Assembly (NCBI GenBank): GCA_046566145.1
Contig: JBKHXF010000031.1
Location: 1-47,141 of the forward strand
Direction of reading: 5' to 3'
Length of the DNA: 47,141 bases
Source of the DNA: JBKHXF01 sp046566145
GTDB lineage: Bacteria; Actinomycetota; Nitriliruptoria; Nitriliruptorales; Nitriliruptoraceae
Part shown: positions 1-8,184 of the stretch, one piece after another
How the letters are laid out: each line of letters starts with the position of its first letter
Numbering within the stretch: position 1 is the stretch's first letter
Program-made: the position numbers and the translations under genes
The notes under the pieces: model-generated
Database searches by the model: none
The model's input: the letters and a program-made list of their open reading frames with translations, nothing else
Told to the model about the DNA's origin: nothing

Positions 1-821
1 CGCTGGAACGCTCGGCGGAGCGGCAGGAAGCCTGCGGGTCGTGGCTCGCGATCCAACCCGACCTGTTGCACGGCCACGCACGGCTGTTCGGGGAGCTCAC
101 CGCCGCGGACACCGCCACCGTCGTCGCGGCCCTCGACGCACACGCCGACACACCCGAGAACGGCCGCAAGGTCGGCGCAGTCACCCGCGCCCGCCAGCGG
201 GCCGGCGCCCTCGTCGACCTCTGCCTGACCGCCCTCGCCGGCAGCACCGGCGGCACGGCGCGTCCGTCGCTGGTGGTCCACGTCGACCTCGCCGACCTCA
301 CCAACCCCGACCAGACGCTGATCGGCCGGCTCGAGGGCCGGCTGCCCGGCGCCGGCGGCTGGCTGACCCGCCGCACCATCGAACGGCTCAGCATCGATGC
401 ACGGATGCGGGTGGTGCTCCGCGACGGGATGCGGCCCCTCGCCGTCTCCCGCCCCACCGACGCCATCCCCACCGAAGCAAGGGTCGCGATCGGCGCGATC
501 GACGCGGGCTGCCGCTGGCCCGGCTGCGACCGACCCATCTCCTGGACCGACCTGCACCACCTCACGCACCGCTCCCGCGGCGGCAGCCACACCGACGGCA
601 ACCTCGTCGCGCTCTGCCGCCGTCACCACCGCGCCCACCACGACCACGGCTGGCACATCACCCTCGACCCCGCCAGCCGGACCGTCACGATCACCTCACC
701 CACCGGCACCCTCCAGGCGACCTCGGTTCCGAAGGCCACCCGGCTCCGCCGGCGCCGGCGGCCACCCCGCGGACCCACACACCTCCCCCGCGACGGCGAC
801 CCCGCCCACCCCGACGGCTGA
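1..821 (+). CDS. HNH endonuclease domain protein (DUF222 type), 5' end outside window
   Basis: The frame is open from base 3 to the stop at 819-821, so the N-terminal part lies upstream of the window. The C-terminal half contains an HNH nuclease motif: a Cys-x4-Cys pair (CRWPGC), then DLHH, then a Cys-x2-HH segment (CRRHHRAHH), the usual zinc-stabilised beta-beta-alpha metal finger. The upstream part resembles the DUF222 region that accompanies this HNH domain in actinobacteria, where the family is often multicopy. The tail is Arg/Pro-rich. The visible part differs at only about 14 of 163 residues from the gene at the other end of the window, which lies in inverted orientation. Biological role is unknown; such proteins may be nucleases of mobile-element origin. 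No neighbouring gene suggests a restriction or toxin pairing. Confidence 0.85.
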   Translation, partial: LERSAERQEACGSWLAIQPDLLHGHARLFGELTAADTATVVAALDAHADTPENGRKVGAVTRARQRAGALVDLCLTALAGSTGGTARPSLVVHVDLADLTNPDQTLIGRLEGRLPGAGGWLTRRTIERLSIDARMRVVLRDGMRPLAVSRPTDAIPTEARVAIGAIDAGCRWPGCDRPISWTDLHHLTHRSRGGSHTDGNLVALCRRHHRAHHDHGWHITLDPASRTVTITSPTGTLQATSVPKATRLRRRRRPPRGPTHLPRDGDPAHPDG

Positions 822-868
822 ACCGCGCCCACCGGCTGACCCGACATCCCACACCACCGCTCCCCGCT

Positions 869-896
869 CGCCGGGCACGCCGATGCGTGCCCGGCG
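869..896 (+). terminator. Hairpin terminator after the HNH gene
   Basis: A perfect 12-bp stem (CGCCGGGCACGC / GCGTGCCCGGCG) with a four-base CGAT loop lies 48 bp after the HNH stop. There is no U-tract, as is common in GC-rich actinobacteria. The same stem, with a different loop, follows the inverted HNH copy at 46474-46499, so the terminator travelled with the gene. Confidence 0.65.
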
Positions 897-968
897 ACCC
901 GTGCGCCGGCGGCGGTACCGTCGACTCGCGCCACCCGTCCGCTCCTCCCCACCACACCGGGCACCTCG

Positions 969-1721
969 ATGCGCCGCCGCACCCACCGCACGTGCACGAC
1001 CGCACTCCTCACCGCCGCCCTGCTCCTGCTCACGGCGCTGCCGGCCTTCGCGCACGCGACCTTCGAGCCTGCCGAGGTCGATCTCGGCGCGACGGTCGAC
1101 GTGTCGTTGCTGATACCCAACGAGCGCGGCGACGTCCGCACGGTCCGCGTGGAGACGCTCGTCCCGGTCGGCTGGCTCGTCGAGACCTGCGGGTCCCCGA
1201 CGGGCTGGACCTGCGCCGCCACCGAACGTCCTGACGGCAGCACGGTCCTCGACTGGGGCGTGGACGGCCCCGACGCCGAGCAGGACGCCCCGTTCGAGCT
1301 GACGCTCGTCGTGCCGACCGACGCGCCGGCGGTCGTCGCGTTCCCGACGGTGCAGACCTACGAGGACGGCGAGGAGTCCACCTGGGTCGACGAGGGCGAG
1401 CCCTCCCCCGCGCCGACGCTCGCCGTCCGCGGTGGCGCCGCCCCGGCCCCTGAGCCCACCCCCGACCCGACCCCGGAGGCGACCACCCCCGTCGGGGAGG
1501 ACCGCCCGGACGACCGAGCGACCCCGACACCCGACGCTCCCGTGCCGACGTCGACCGCCACGGACGGGGCCGAGGCCGAGCCCGACCCCAGCGCGGCGGA
1601 CACGGACGACGGCGGCACCGTGCTGCCGTGGCTCCTCGGCGCCACCGCGGTGGCGCTGCTCGTCGCCGCCGGCGCCGCGCTCGCCCGCCGTCGGGGCGCC
1701 GGGGACGACCCGAGCGGCTAG
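969..1721 (+). CDS. YcnI/DUF1775 family secreted copper-binding protein
   Basis: 250 residues with an ATG start. Residues 1-28 form a signal peptide (Arg/Thr-rich n-region, Leu-rich core, AFA cleavage) that would leave a mature protein starting His-Ala-Thr-Phe-Glu-Pro. In the YcnI family (DUF1775) the N-terminal histidine and an early glutamate contribute to copper binding, and both are present. The beta-sandwich domain runs to about residue 155, followed by an Ala/Pro/Thr/Asp-rich linker (about 157-212) and a C-terminal transmembrane helix with an Arg-rich anchor, a typical YcnI layout. A copper role fits with the cytochrome oxidase and cupredoxin genes elsewhere in the window but the gene is not linked to them. 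Its TAG stop shares two bases with the convergent methyltransferase stop inside one CTAG. No clear Shine-Dalgarno is visible. Confidence 0.8.
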   Translation: MRRRTHRTCTTALLTAALLLLTALPAFAHATFEPAEVDLGATVDVSLLIPNERGDVRTVRVETLVPVGWLVETCGSPTGWTCAATERPDGSTVLDWGVDGPDAEQDAPFELTLVVPTDAPAVVAFPTVQTYEDGEESTWVDEGEPSPAPTLAVRGGAAPAPEPTPDPTPEATTPVGEDRPDDRATPTPDAPVPTSTATDGAEAEPDPSAADTDDGGTVLPWLLGATAVALLVAAGAALARRRGAGDDPSG

Positions 1722-2353
1722 CGGCGCACGCCGAGGGCGACCACCCACGGGCGCCGGCGGTCGTGGATCGGGTCGGGTCGCACCTCGACGGTCACGTCCT
1801 CCAGCCCACGCTCGGCGAACATCTGCGCGACCTCGTCCTCGGTGGCGGCCGACACGTGGACGTCCCCGAGCAGCTCGTCGGTGACGGGCACCAGGTCGAC
1901 GGTGCCGCGGTAGCACGAGAAGTGCACCGGACCCGTGCCGAGGTGGCGGAGCAGCCCGACGAACGCGGCCCGCCACTGGTCCCGAGCGAGGTGCGTGAAC
2001 GCCGACGAGAGCCACAGGCCACCGAAGACGCCGTCGCCGAACGGCAGGTCGGTGAACGAGGCCCGCACGAGCGGATGCCGCGGCAGGAGCATCCGCGCCT
2101 CGCGGAGCGCGCCCATCGACAGGTCGACCCCGACGGGGTGGACGCCGGCGTCACGCAGCAGGCGCAGGTCGGATGCCGGGCCACACCCCGCGTCGAGCAC
2201 GAGGGCGTCGTGCTCCGCGAAGGCGGTGAAGCGGCGCACGTCCGCGGCGGGACGGCGCAGCCGCAGTGCCTCCTGGTACCGACGGGCGTTGCCGTCGTAG
2301 GCGGCGATGCTGCTGCGCGTGCGCGCGTCCAGGTCGTCCAGCCGGAAGGCCAC
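1718..2353 (-). CDS. Class I SAM-dependent methyltransferase
   Basis: 211 residues from a GTG at 2353, starting VAFRLDDLDART. Motif I of class I methyltransferases is clear (LVLDAGCGPASD, about residues 49-60), followed by the acidic end of strand 2 (VGVDLS) and a post-motif region rich in aromatic residues (LWLSSAFTHL). The substrate cannot be read from the sequence; the fold resembles small generic methyltransferases of the ubiE/biotin-synthesis group. The GTG begins only four bases after the stop of the STAS gene, so the two are probably co-transcribed and translationally coupled. The open frame extends further upstream, but that part is the shadow of the STAS gene. It converges with the YcnI gene, sharing a CTAG stop overlap. 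Confidence 0.8.
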   Translation of the reverse strand: MAFRLDDLDARTRSSIAAYDGNARRYQEALRLRRPAADVRRFTAFAEHDALVLDAGCGPASDLRLLRDAGVHPVGVDLSMGALREARMLLPRHPLVRASFTDLPFGDGVFGGLWLSSAFTHLARDQWRAAFVGLLRHLGTGPVHFSCYRGTVDLVPVTDELLGDVHVSAATEDEVAQMFAERGLEDVTVEVRPDPIHDRRRPWVVALGVRR

Positions 2354-2357
2354 GGGT

Positions 2358-2753
2358 CTACATCCGCTCGTCGTGGCCGGCGAGCCTACTGACGCCCGAG
2401 GCGACCGTGCGCGGCAGGTCGGCGAGCGCGGCGACGACGGGGACGAGGCGGTCGAGCCCGGACTCCGCCAGCAGCGCCCGGACCCGACCCGGTGGGCAGA
2501 CGACCGCGAGCTGCCCGCCGCGGCGACCGGCGCGCACGTGCGCGGCGAGGACGACGCCGAGGCCCAGCGCGTCGCACACCACGACCCGCCCGAGGTCGAG
2601 CGCCACCCGGTGACCGACGTCGACCTGGGCCCGGACGAGCGCACCATCGAGGTCGGGGGCCGTCGCGACGTCGACGGGGCCGACGGGCACGACGTGGGTC
2701 CACGTCACGTCGCCCGCCACGTGCGGGCCGACCTCGATCCGTACGCGCTCCAC
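2358..2753 (-). CDS. STAS-domain protein (anti-sigma-factor-antagonist-like) lacking the phosphorylatable serine
   Basis: 131 residues from a GTG at 2753, chosen because a GAGGA Shine-Dalgarno lies about 10 bases upstream (2764-2768); a longer frame starts at 2906 but overlaps the opposite promoter. The protein has the STAS pattern: a start strand (THVVPVGPVD), helix 1, the central strand (VALDLGRVVVCDALGLG) and the C-terminal strand-helix (LAVVCPPGRVRALL). In SpoIIAA/RsbV proteins the loop after the central strand reads Asp-Ser-Ser/Thr-Gly-Leu-Gly and carries the phosphorylated serine. Here it reads Asp-Ala-Leu-Gly-Leu-Gly, so both hydroxyl residues are gone. No anti-sigma kinase or sigma factor is nearby. 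It is first in a two-gene operon with the methyltransferase and divergent from the lipoprotein gene. Confidence 0.75.
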   Translation of the reverse strand: MERVRIEVGPHVAGDVTWTHVVPVGPVDVATAPDLDGALVRAQVDVGHRVALDLGRVVVCDALGLGVVLAAHVRAGRRGGQLAVVCPPGRVRALLAESGLDRLVPVVAALADLPRTVASGVSRLAGHDERM

Positions 2754-2870
2754 GACCCTGTCCTCGCGGTCGGTCCTGCGGCCGACGACGCGTCGGCCGG
2801 CCCGCGACGGTACCGAGGGACCGCGGGTACGGTCGGCCGGCCCGTGGGACGACCGTGTGGAGGAGCAGGA
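2754..2870. promoter_or_regulatory. Divergent promoter region between STAS and lipoprotein genes
   Basis: The 117-bp gap separates the STAS GTG (minus) from the lipoprotein GTG (plus). It holds both ribosome binding sites and two TAC-type hexamers (around 2812 and 2828) that could serve as -10 elements, but no convincing -35 is visible. Assignment rests on divergent gene orientation. Confidence 0.35.
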
Positions 2871-3563
2871 GTGCGAGTCCAGCCCGTGACCGGCCGTGCG
2901 CGACACCGCCTCGCCGCCGGCGTGGCTGCGGGGCTGCTGGTCGTCGGGACCTCGGGCTGCCGCGACGCGTCCCCGCCGCCGGCGCCGGCGCCGAGCCCGT
3001 CCCCGTCCCCCTCCCCGTCGCCCTCGCCGTCACCGACCTTCGACGCCGTCGCCGGCGAGGCCACGGTGTCGCTCGTCGACGTCCGGGACCGCGACCTCGG
3101 CCGGGACGACACCGGTGAGGTCGACGAGGCCGCCATCGCGGCGACGACCGACGCCGCCGTCGCCTGGCTCGACGCGCACCTCGACGCCGTGCAGCGGGGG
3201 GAGCCCACCGGCCGGCTCGCCGACGTCGCCGCCCCGGGCCTGCTCGAAGCGCTCGGCGAGGACGGCGTCGCGTCGCTCGCGGCCGTGCTCGTGCCGGACG
3301 ACAGCGGCGTCGCGTCGGCCGCGTACACCGTGCAGGTCCGCCACGAGCGGGGCCCCTCGGTCGTCGGGGTCCAGGCCAGCGTGCGGACCCGCGCCGGCGC
3401 GCTCGGCTCGGCCACCTTCGTCTTCACGCCGGGCGACGGCGGCGTGGTCCTGCAGGCCGTCGAGGAGGGCGAGGTGACGCCGGCCCCCGCCCCGGCGTCC
3501 CCGGCCACCCCCACCCCGAGCGACGCCACGACCGCCGGCCCGAGCGAGGAGGCGACGCCGTGA
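2871..3563 (+). CDS. Putative lipoprotein with Pro/Ser-rich tether
   Basis: 230 residues from a GTG at 2871 preceded by GGAGGAG (2859-2865); the longer open frame upstream is antisense to the STAS gene and was rejected. The N-terminus has Arg residues, a hydrophobic stretch and a lipobox-like TSGC at about residues 27-30, so the mature protein should be lipidated at the outer face of the membrane. A Pro-Ser repeat tether (about 35-53) leads into a roughly 140-residue domain of Ala/Val/Asp-rich sequence that I do not recognise. A second Pro/Ala/Thr-rich tail closes the protein. Its TGA overlaps the GTG of the LCP gene by four bases (GTGA), so it may act with that cell-wall ligase. Confidence 0.7.
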   Translation: MRVQPVTGRARHRLAAGVAAGLLVVGTSGCRDASPPPAPAPSPSPSPSPSPSPSPTFDAVAGEATVSLVDVRDRDLGRDDTGEVDEAAIAATTDAAVAWLDAHLDAVQRGEPTGRLADVAAPGLLEALGEDGVASLAAVLVPDDSGVASAAYTVQVRHERGPSVVGVQASVRTRAGALGSATFVFTPGDGGVVLQAVEEGEVTPAPAPASPATPTPSDATTAGPSEEATP

Positions 3564-4441
3564 CCCGTTCCCGCCCGGTCCTGCTCGCCGCCCTGGCGCT
3601 CGTGCAGGCGCTGCTGCTCACCGCCGGCGTGTCCGTCGCCGCCGGCGCCCGCACCGCCGCCCCCGTCGGCGACGACACCTACGTGCTGCTCGTCATGGGC
3701 TCCGACGCCGGCCCGCCCCGCTCCGGGTCGGCCGTCGAGGGCCGCGCCGACGCCATCCAGCTGGTGGTCGTGCGCACCGACCTCGCGAAGGTGTCGATCC
3801 TGTCCATCCCCCGCGACAGCTACGTGCCGGTCGCCGGGATGGGGACGCGGAAGATCAACGCCGGGCTCACCCGCGGCCCGGAGACCATGGTCGCGACCAT
3901 CGAGTCGCTCACCGGGCTCGAGGTCGACGACTGGATGGTCACCGGCTTCCGGGCGTTCGAGAAGGGCATCGACGCGATCGGCGGCGTCCCCGTGGACGTC
4001 GAGCAGCGGCTGCGCGACCCGCGGGGCGCCAAGAGCGACCTGCAGCCGGGCGAGCAGGTCCTCACGGGCACGCAGGCGCTCGCCTACACCCGCGACCGCA
4101 AGTCCCGCGGCGACGGCGACCTCGGCCGCAACCGGGCCCAGGCGACCGTCCTCGCGGGGGTGCACGCGAAGCTCGTCGCCCAGGGCCCGTCCCTCGCCGA
4201 CACGGTCGAGCTGCTCGGCGTCGTCCAGCGCCAGACGGCGTCGTCGATCCCCCCGGACCGGCTCGTGCGACTCGGCGTGCTGGCCCTGCGCACCGACCCG
4301 GCCGACGTCGTCCGCAAGCAGGTGCCGGCGCGGGTCGGGACCGCCGGCAGGGCGTCCGTGGTGCGGCTCACCGGCGGCGCCGACGAGCTCTTCGCGGACC
4401 TCCGCGACGACGGGATGTTCGCCGAGCTCGCGGACGGCTGA
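3560..4441 (+). CDS. LytR-CpsA-Psr (LCP) family glycopolymer ligase
   Basis: 293 residues with an N-terminal signal-anchor (about 5-32) and one extracellular LCP domain. LCP enzymes transfer undecaprenyl-linked glycopolymers onto peptidoglycan; in actinobacteria they attach arabinogalactan or teichoic-type polymers. Family signatures are all visible: GSD early in the domain, GRADAIQLV (Asp for metal and Arg for pyrophosphate), SIPRDSYV, KINAGLTRGP, and the late YTRDRKSRGDGDLGRNRAQ segment with its conserved Arg and Asp residues. It starts at the GTG that overlaps the previous stop. The helicase GTG follows its stop immediately, so the three genes form one transcription unit. The substrate polymer cannot be told. 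Confidence 0.9.
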   Translation: MTRSRPVLLAALALVQALLLTAGVSVAAGARTAAPVGDDTYVLLVMGSDAGPPRSGSAVEGRADAIQLVVVRTDLAKVSILSIPRDSYVPVAGMGTRKINAGLTRGPETMVATIESLTGLEVDDWMVTGFRAFEKGIDAIGGVPVDVEQRLRDPRGAKSDLQPGEQVLTGTQALAYTRDRKSRGDGDLGRNRAQATVLAGVHAKLVAQGPSLADTVELLGVVQRQTASSIPPDRLVRLGVLALRTDPADVVRKQVPARVGTAGRASVVRLTGGADELFADLRDDGMFAELADG

Positions 4442-6802
4442 GTGGACCCACGCGACGTCCTCGACCTGCTCGCCACCACCTCCTCGGCCTCCGGGGCGGT
4501 GGCCGCCGCGGCGGCCGAGGGCCGCGACGACCCCGACGCCGGGCTGGTCCACGTCGCCCGGCTCCCGGAGCGGCGGGCCGAGCTCGTCGAGCTGCCCGCG
4601 GACGTCCCGCGGGCCGTCGCGGTCCGGCTGGAGCAGCAGGGCATCACCGCCCTGTACCGCCACCAGGCCGAGGTGTTCGAGCTCGCCCGTGCCGGCCGGG
4701 ACGTCGTCGTCGCGACCGGGACCGCCAGCGGCAAGACGCTCGCCTACCAGCTGCCGGTCCTCACCTCCTTGCTCGCCGACGACCGGGACGCGGCGCTCTA
4801 CCTCGCCCCGACCAAGGCGCTCGCGCGGGACCAGCTCCGGGCCCTGCGGGACCTGCGGCTGCCGCAGGTCCGCGCCGCCGTGGTCGACGGTGACGTGCCC
4901 GCGGCCGAGCGCGACGCCATCCGTCGGACCGCCAACTGGCTCCTGACCAACCCCGACCTGCTGCACCACTCGCTGCTGCCCGACCACGCCCGCTGGGCCG
5001 ACCTGCTCCACCGGCTGCGCTGGGTCGTGGTGGACGAGTCGCACGTCGCCCGCGGGGTGTTCGGGGCGCACATCGCGCTCGTGCTCCGTCGCCTGCGCCG
5101 GATGTGCGAGCGGTACGGCAGCGACCCGACGTTCCTGCTGACCTCCGCGACCATCGGCAACCCCGCCGAGCACGCCACGACGCTCGTCGGCCGGGAGGTC
5201 GTCGCCGTGGAGCGCGACGGCTCCCCCCGTGGCCCGCTCGACCTCGGACTGTGGCAGCCGGCGCTCGAGGACGACGGCGACGGGGTCCGGCGCTCGCTGC
5301 TGCGCGAGACCGGCGACCTGCTCGCCTCGTTCGTCGGCGCGGACGTGCAGACGCTCGCGTTCGTGCGCTCCCGCAAGGCGGCCGAGCTCATCGCGCAGTT
5401 CGCACGTGAGCGGCTCGTCGACACGCCCGACGTCGCCGACACCGTGCGGGCCTACCGGGGCGGGTACCTGCCGGAGGAGCGCCGGCGGCTCGAGCAGGAC
5501 CTGCGCGACGGCACCATCCGCGGGCTCGCCGCCACCAACGCGCTCGAGCTCGGGATCGACGTGGCCGGGCTCGACGCGGTCCTGCTGGCCGGGTGGCCGG
5601 GGACGGCCGCGTCGTTCTGGCAGCGCCTCGGGCGGGCCGGACGCGCCGGCGGCGCAGCGGTCGGGGTCCTCGTGGCCGCCGACGACCCGCTCGACCACTA
5701 CCTCGTCACCCACCCCGAGGAGCTGCTCACGCGACCGCCCGAGGACGCGATCCTCGACCCGGCCAACCCCTACCAGCTCGGCCCCCACCTGCGCTGCGCC
5801 TGCCACGAGCTGCCGCTGACCGACGAGGACGCCGTGCGGTGGTTCGGGCCGACCGCGCCGGACCTGCTCGCCGCCGGCGTGGCCGACGGGGTGCTGCGCC
5901 GGCGGGGCGAGCGGACCTACCCGGTCGGTCGGGGCCGGCCGCAGGCCGAGGTCGACCTGCGCGGCGCCGGCGGCGGGACCGTGCGGATCATCGACGCCGA
6001 GACGGGCGCGCTCGTCGGCGACGTCGACGGCGGCCGCGCCCACAGCCAGGTCCACGACGGCGCGATCTACCTGCACCAGGGGGTCACCTACGAGATCGCC
6101 GCGCTCGACCTCGAGCGGGGGCTCGCCGCGGCCGTCCCGGAGCCGGGCGCCCGGCACACCACCCGTGCCCGCTCCGACACCGACGTGCGGCTGCTCGCGG
6201 TCCGCGGGCAGGTCGCGTGGGCGGAGGCGACGGTCGCGCTGGTCGACGTCGAGGTGACCACCCAGGTCACCGGCTACGACGTGCTGCACCCCGGCTCGTC
6301 ACAGCCGGCGGCGCAGGTGCCGCTGGAGCTGCCACCGCAGGTGCTCGAGACGGTCGCGGTGCTGTGGACCGTCCCGGAGGACGTCCTGCTCGGCGCCGGG
6401 GTCGGGCCGGGCGCGACGCCCGGCGCGCTCCACGCCGCCGAGCACGCCGCCATCGGGATGCTCCCGCTCATCGCGCTGTGCGACCGGTGGGACCTCGGCG
6501 GGCTCTCGACCGCACGGCACGCCGACACCGACCTGCCGAGCGTGTTCGTGTACGACGGCGCGCCCGGCGGCGCCGGCCTCGCCGAGCGCAGCTACCTGCG
6601 GCTCGTCGAGCACCTCACGGCCACGCGTGAGACGGTCGCGACGTGCCGCTGTCGGACCGGCTGCCCGTCGTGCGTGCAGTCGCCCAAGTGCGGCAACGGC
6701 AACGAGCCGCTCGACAAGGCCGCGGCCGTGCGGGTGCTCGACCTGCTGCTCGCGCGGGCGCCCGCCGACGCGGCGGCACGCGCGGCTGCGTCGCTGGGCT
6801 AG
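4442..6802 (+). CDS. DEAD/DEAH-box helicase with C-terminal DUF1998 (MrfA/YprA-like)
   Basis: 786 residues starting at the GTG directly after the LCP stop. Superfamily 2 motifs: Walker A ATGTASGKT (91-99), Ia (APTKALARDQ), motif II DESH at about 198 in place of DEAH/DEVH, motif III TSATI, motif V (ATNALELGIDVAG) and motif VI QRLGRAGRAG. The C-terminus is the DUF1998 zinc domain with cysteines at about 735, 737, 741, 744 and 750. Bacillus subtilis MrfA, of this architecture, is a 3'-5' helicase that excises mitomycin C adducts independently of UvrA; a similar repair role is likely here. The gene shares four bases (CTAG) with the convergent secreted-protein gene. Its linkage to cell-wall genes looks incidental. 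Confidence 0.9.
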   Translation: MDPRDVLDLLATTSSASGAVAAAAAEGRDDPDAGLVHVARLPERRAELVELPADVPRAVAVRLEQQGITALYRHQAEVFELARAGRDVVVATGTASGKTLAYQLPVLTSLLADDRDAALYLAPTKALARDQLRALRDLRLPQVRAAVVDGDVPAAERDAIRRTANWLLTNPDLLHHSLLPDHARWADLLHRLRWVVVDESHVARGVFGAHIALVLRRLRRMCERYGSDPTFLLTSATIGNPAEHATTLVGREVVAVERDGSPRGPLDLGLWQPALEDDGDGVRRSLLRETGDLLASFVGADVQTLAFVRSRKAAELIAQFARERLVDTPDVADTVRAYRGGYLPEERRRLEQDLRDGTIRGLAATNALELGIDVAGLDAVLLAGWPGTAASFWQRLGRAGRAGGAAVGVLVAADDPLDHYLVTHPEELLTRPPEDAILDPANPYQLGPHLRCACHELPLTDEDAVRWFGPTAPDLLAAGVADGVLRRRGERTYPVGRGRPQAEVDLRGAGGGTVRIIDAETGALVGDVDGGRAHSQVHDGAIYLHQGVTYEIAALDLERGLAAAVPEPGARHTTRARSDTDVRLLAVRGQVAWAEATVALVDVEVTTQVTGYDVLHPGSSQPAAQVPLELPPQVLETVAVLWTVPEDVLLGAGVGPGATPGALHAAEHAAIGMLPLIALCDRWDLGGLSTARHADTDLPSVFVYDGAPGGAGLAERSYLRLVEHLTATRETVATCRCRTGCPSCVQSPKCGNGNEPLDKAAAVRVLDLLLARAPADAAARAAASLG

Positions 6803-8073
6803 AGGCCGCCCTCACGCATCCAGCGGCGCAGGTGCATCCCCACCGCGACGAGCAGCAGCCCGGACGCGAGCGGCTGCAGCAGCCGCCGGCGGTCGAGCAC
6901 CAGCTCGGCGAACCCGGCCCCGCGGCCCGGCAGCCAGCGCTCGACGAACCTGCCGGCCGCCCGGGCGGTGCCGTCCTCGCCGGCGACCTCGACGACGTCG
7001 CCGTAGTCGATGGTCTCCGAGAACTCCGTGCCCTCGCCGTAGAAACCGGGGTCCTCCCGCTCGGCGGCGGCACCCGGGCCGGCGATCGCGGGGGCGTCGA
7101 GGCCCGATGCGCCACGGCGGGCCTGCGGCGGCGGGGCGATCCGCACCGACGCGCCCCCACCGGACGACCCGCCACCGCCGGCGCCGGCGCTCGGCGAGGG
7201 CTCCGGGGACGCGCCCGGCGACGGCGACGCGCCGGGGGTCCCGGGCGACGACGGCGACCCGGGCTGCGACGGGTCGAGGGTCGGCTGGGGCCGCGGGCTC
7301 GGCTGCGGTCCGGGCGCGACGACCACCTGCCGCGACGCGGTGGCGGCGGTCACGTCCGGCTCCGTGTCGGTGCACGGGGCGACGCCGACGCCGTCGACGA
7401 GGCCGTCCCCGCGGGAGGCGAGCACCCGGTAGTCCCAGCGGCCCGGGTCGACCGGCGAGTCGACGTAGCGGGTCACGTCGTCGGGCAGGAGCGCGACCTG
7501 GGTCCACGTGGTCGTCCCGGCCGGGCGACGCTCGACCCGGTAGAGCGCGTCGGGCGAGGGGACGGCCGTCCACGACAGCTCGGCCTCGCGGGGCTCCCCG
7601 TCCGCCACGAAGGACCCGGGCGTGTCGACCCGACGGTCCGAGAGCACGATCGTCGCGAACCGCTGGAACCCGCCCTCGGGTCCGCTCGTGCGGACGTCGA
7701 GGTCGTACCGACCGTTGCAGGCCGGCTGCGAAGCCGGACGGAACGGCGACGCCGTGCGGGGGTCCAGCGTGACGCCGCCCCACCGCGCCGAACGGGTCTG
7801 CACGCCGCTGCACCCCTGCCCCTCGAGGCACGTGAGCGCGACCGTCGCCGTCCCGGCGACCCGCTGGCCGCCGCTCGAGAGCTGCAGGTCGACCCGGGTG
7901 ACCTCGGGGTCGACGAGCTCACGGCGGACCTCGACGACCACGTCGGTCGGCGCGTCGACCACGGCCCCGTCGCCGGGACTGAGCGCCACGGCCGTCACGG
8001 CCGCCCACGCCGTCGCCGGCAGCGCGACGAGCGCGGCGACGGCGCAGGCGATCGGGAGGGTCGGACGACGCAC
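6799..8073 (-). CDS. Secreted, membrane-anchored protein with fibronectin-III-like domain
   Basis: 424 residues from a GTG at 8073, with GGAG about 10 bases upstream. A signal peptide (cleavage after AWA, about residue 24) precedes an immunoglobulin-like beta domain with four cysteines. Next comes a segment with the look of a fibronectin type III repeat (AELSWTAVPSPDALYRVERR, then YRVLA), then a Pro/Ser/Gly-rich linker, an acidic region and a C-terminal transmembrane helix with Arg-rich tail. The Leu-Pro-Gly near the C-terminus is not an LPxTG site. It lies downstream of the first Liv-type operon on the same strand after a 111-bp gap. The second Liv operon also ends with a Pro-rich membrane protein, so an accessory role is possible. 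Function unknown. Confidence 0.75.
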   Translation of the reverse strand: MRRPTLPIACAVAALVALPATAWAAVTAVALSPGDGAVVDAPTDVVVEVRRELVDPEVTRVDLQLSSGGQRVAGTATVALTCLEGQGCSGVQTRSARWGGVTLDPRTASPFRPASQPACNGRYDLDVRTSGPEGGFQRFATIVLSDRRVDTPGSFVADGEPREAELSWTAVPSPDALYRVERRPAGTTTWTQVALLPDDVTRYVDSPVDPGRWDYRVLASRGDGLVDGVGVAPCTDTEPDVTAATASRQVVVAPGPQPSPRPQPTLDPSQPGSPSSPGTPGASPSPGASPEPSPSAGAGGGGSSGGGASVRIAPPPQARRGASGLDAPAIAGPGAAAEREDPGFYGEGTEFSETIDYGDVVEVAGEDGTARAAGRFVERWLPGRGAGFAELVLDRRRLLQPLASGLLLVAVGMHLRRWMREGGL

Positions 8074-8077
8074 GTGC

Positions 8078-8116
8078 GGGTGCTCCTGGGGGGTGCTCTC
8101 TGGGGGTGCTCTCTGG
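8078..8116. repeat. Three tandem 13-bp repeats in the leader of the secreted-protein gene
   Basis: GGGTGCTCTCTGG occurs twice in perfect tandem (8091-8103, 8104-8116), and a one-base-shorter copy, GGGTGCTCCTGG, sits at 8078-8089. Read on the minus strand, the short copy contains the AGGAG Shine-Dalgarno of the gene starting at 8073, so the array forms its 5' leader. Confidence 0.8.
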
Positions 8117-8184
8117 GGCTGCCCCGGGAAGGTCGAGCGGCGGCAGGCGACGGTACCCCTGCCGGTGGCCCGGCCCTGCAGGCC

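Noticed and set aside
1638..1700. Sortase sorting signal at the C-terminus of the YcnI protein
   Set aside because: The Leu-Pro before the helix is LPWLL, not LPxTG or LAxTG, so it is not a sortase substrate by motif.
2990..3036. Minisatellite in the lipoprotein gene
   Set aside because: The repeats are degenerate CCGTCC-like codons for a Pro-Ser tether, best explained by protein composition.
2705..6289. 1,194-codon minus-strand frame opposite the LCP and helicase genes
   Set aside because: Arg/Gly/Asp-rich translation without domains, opposite genes with intact motifs. A codon-usage shadow.
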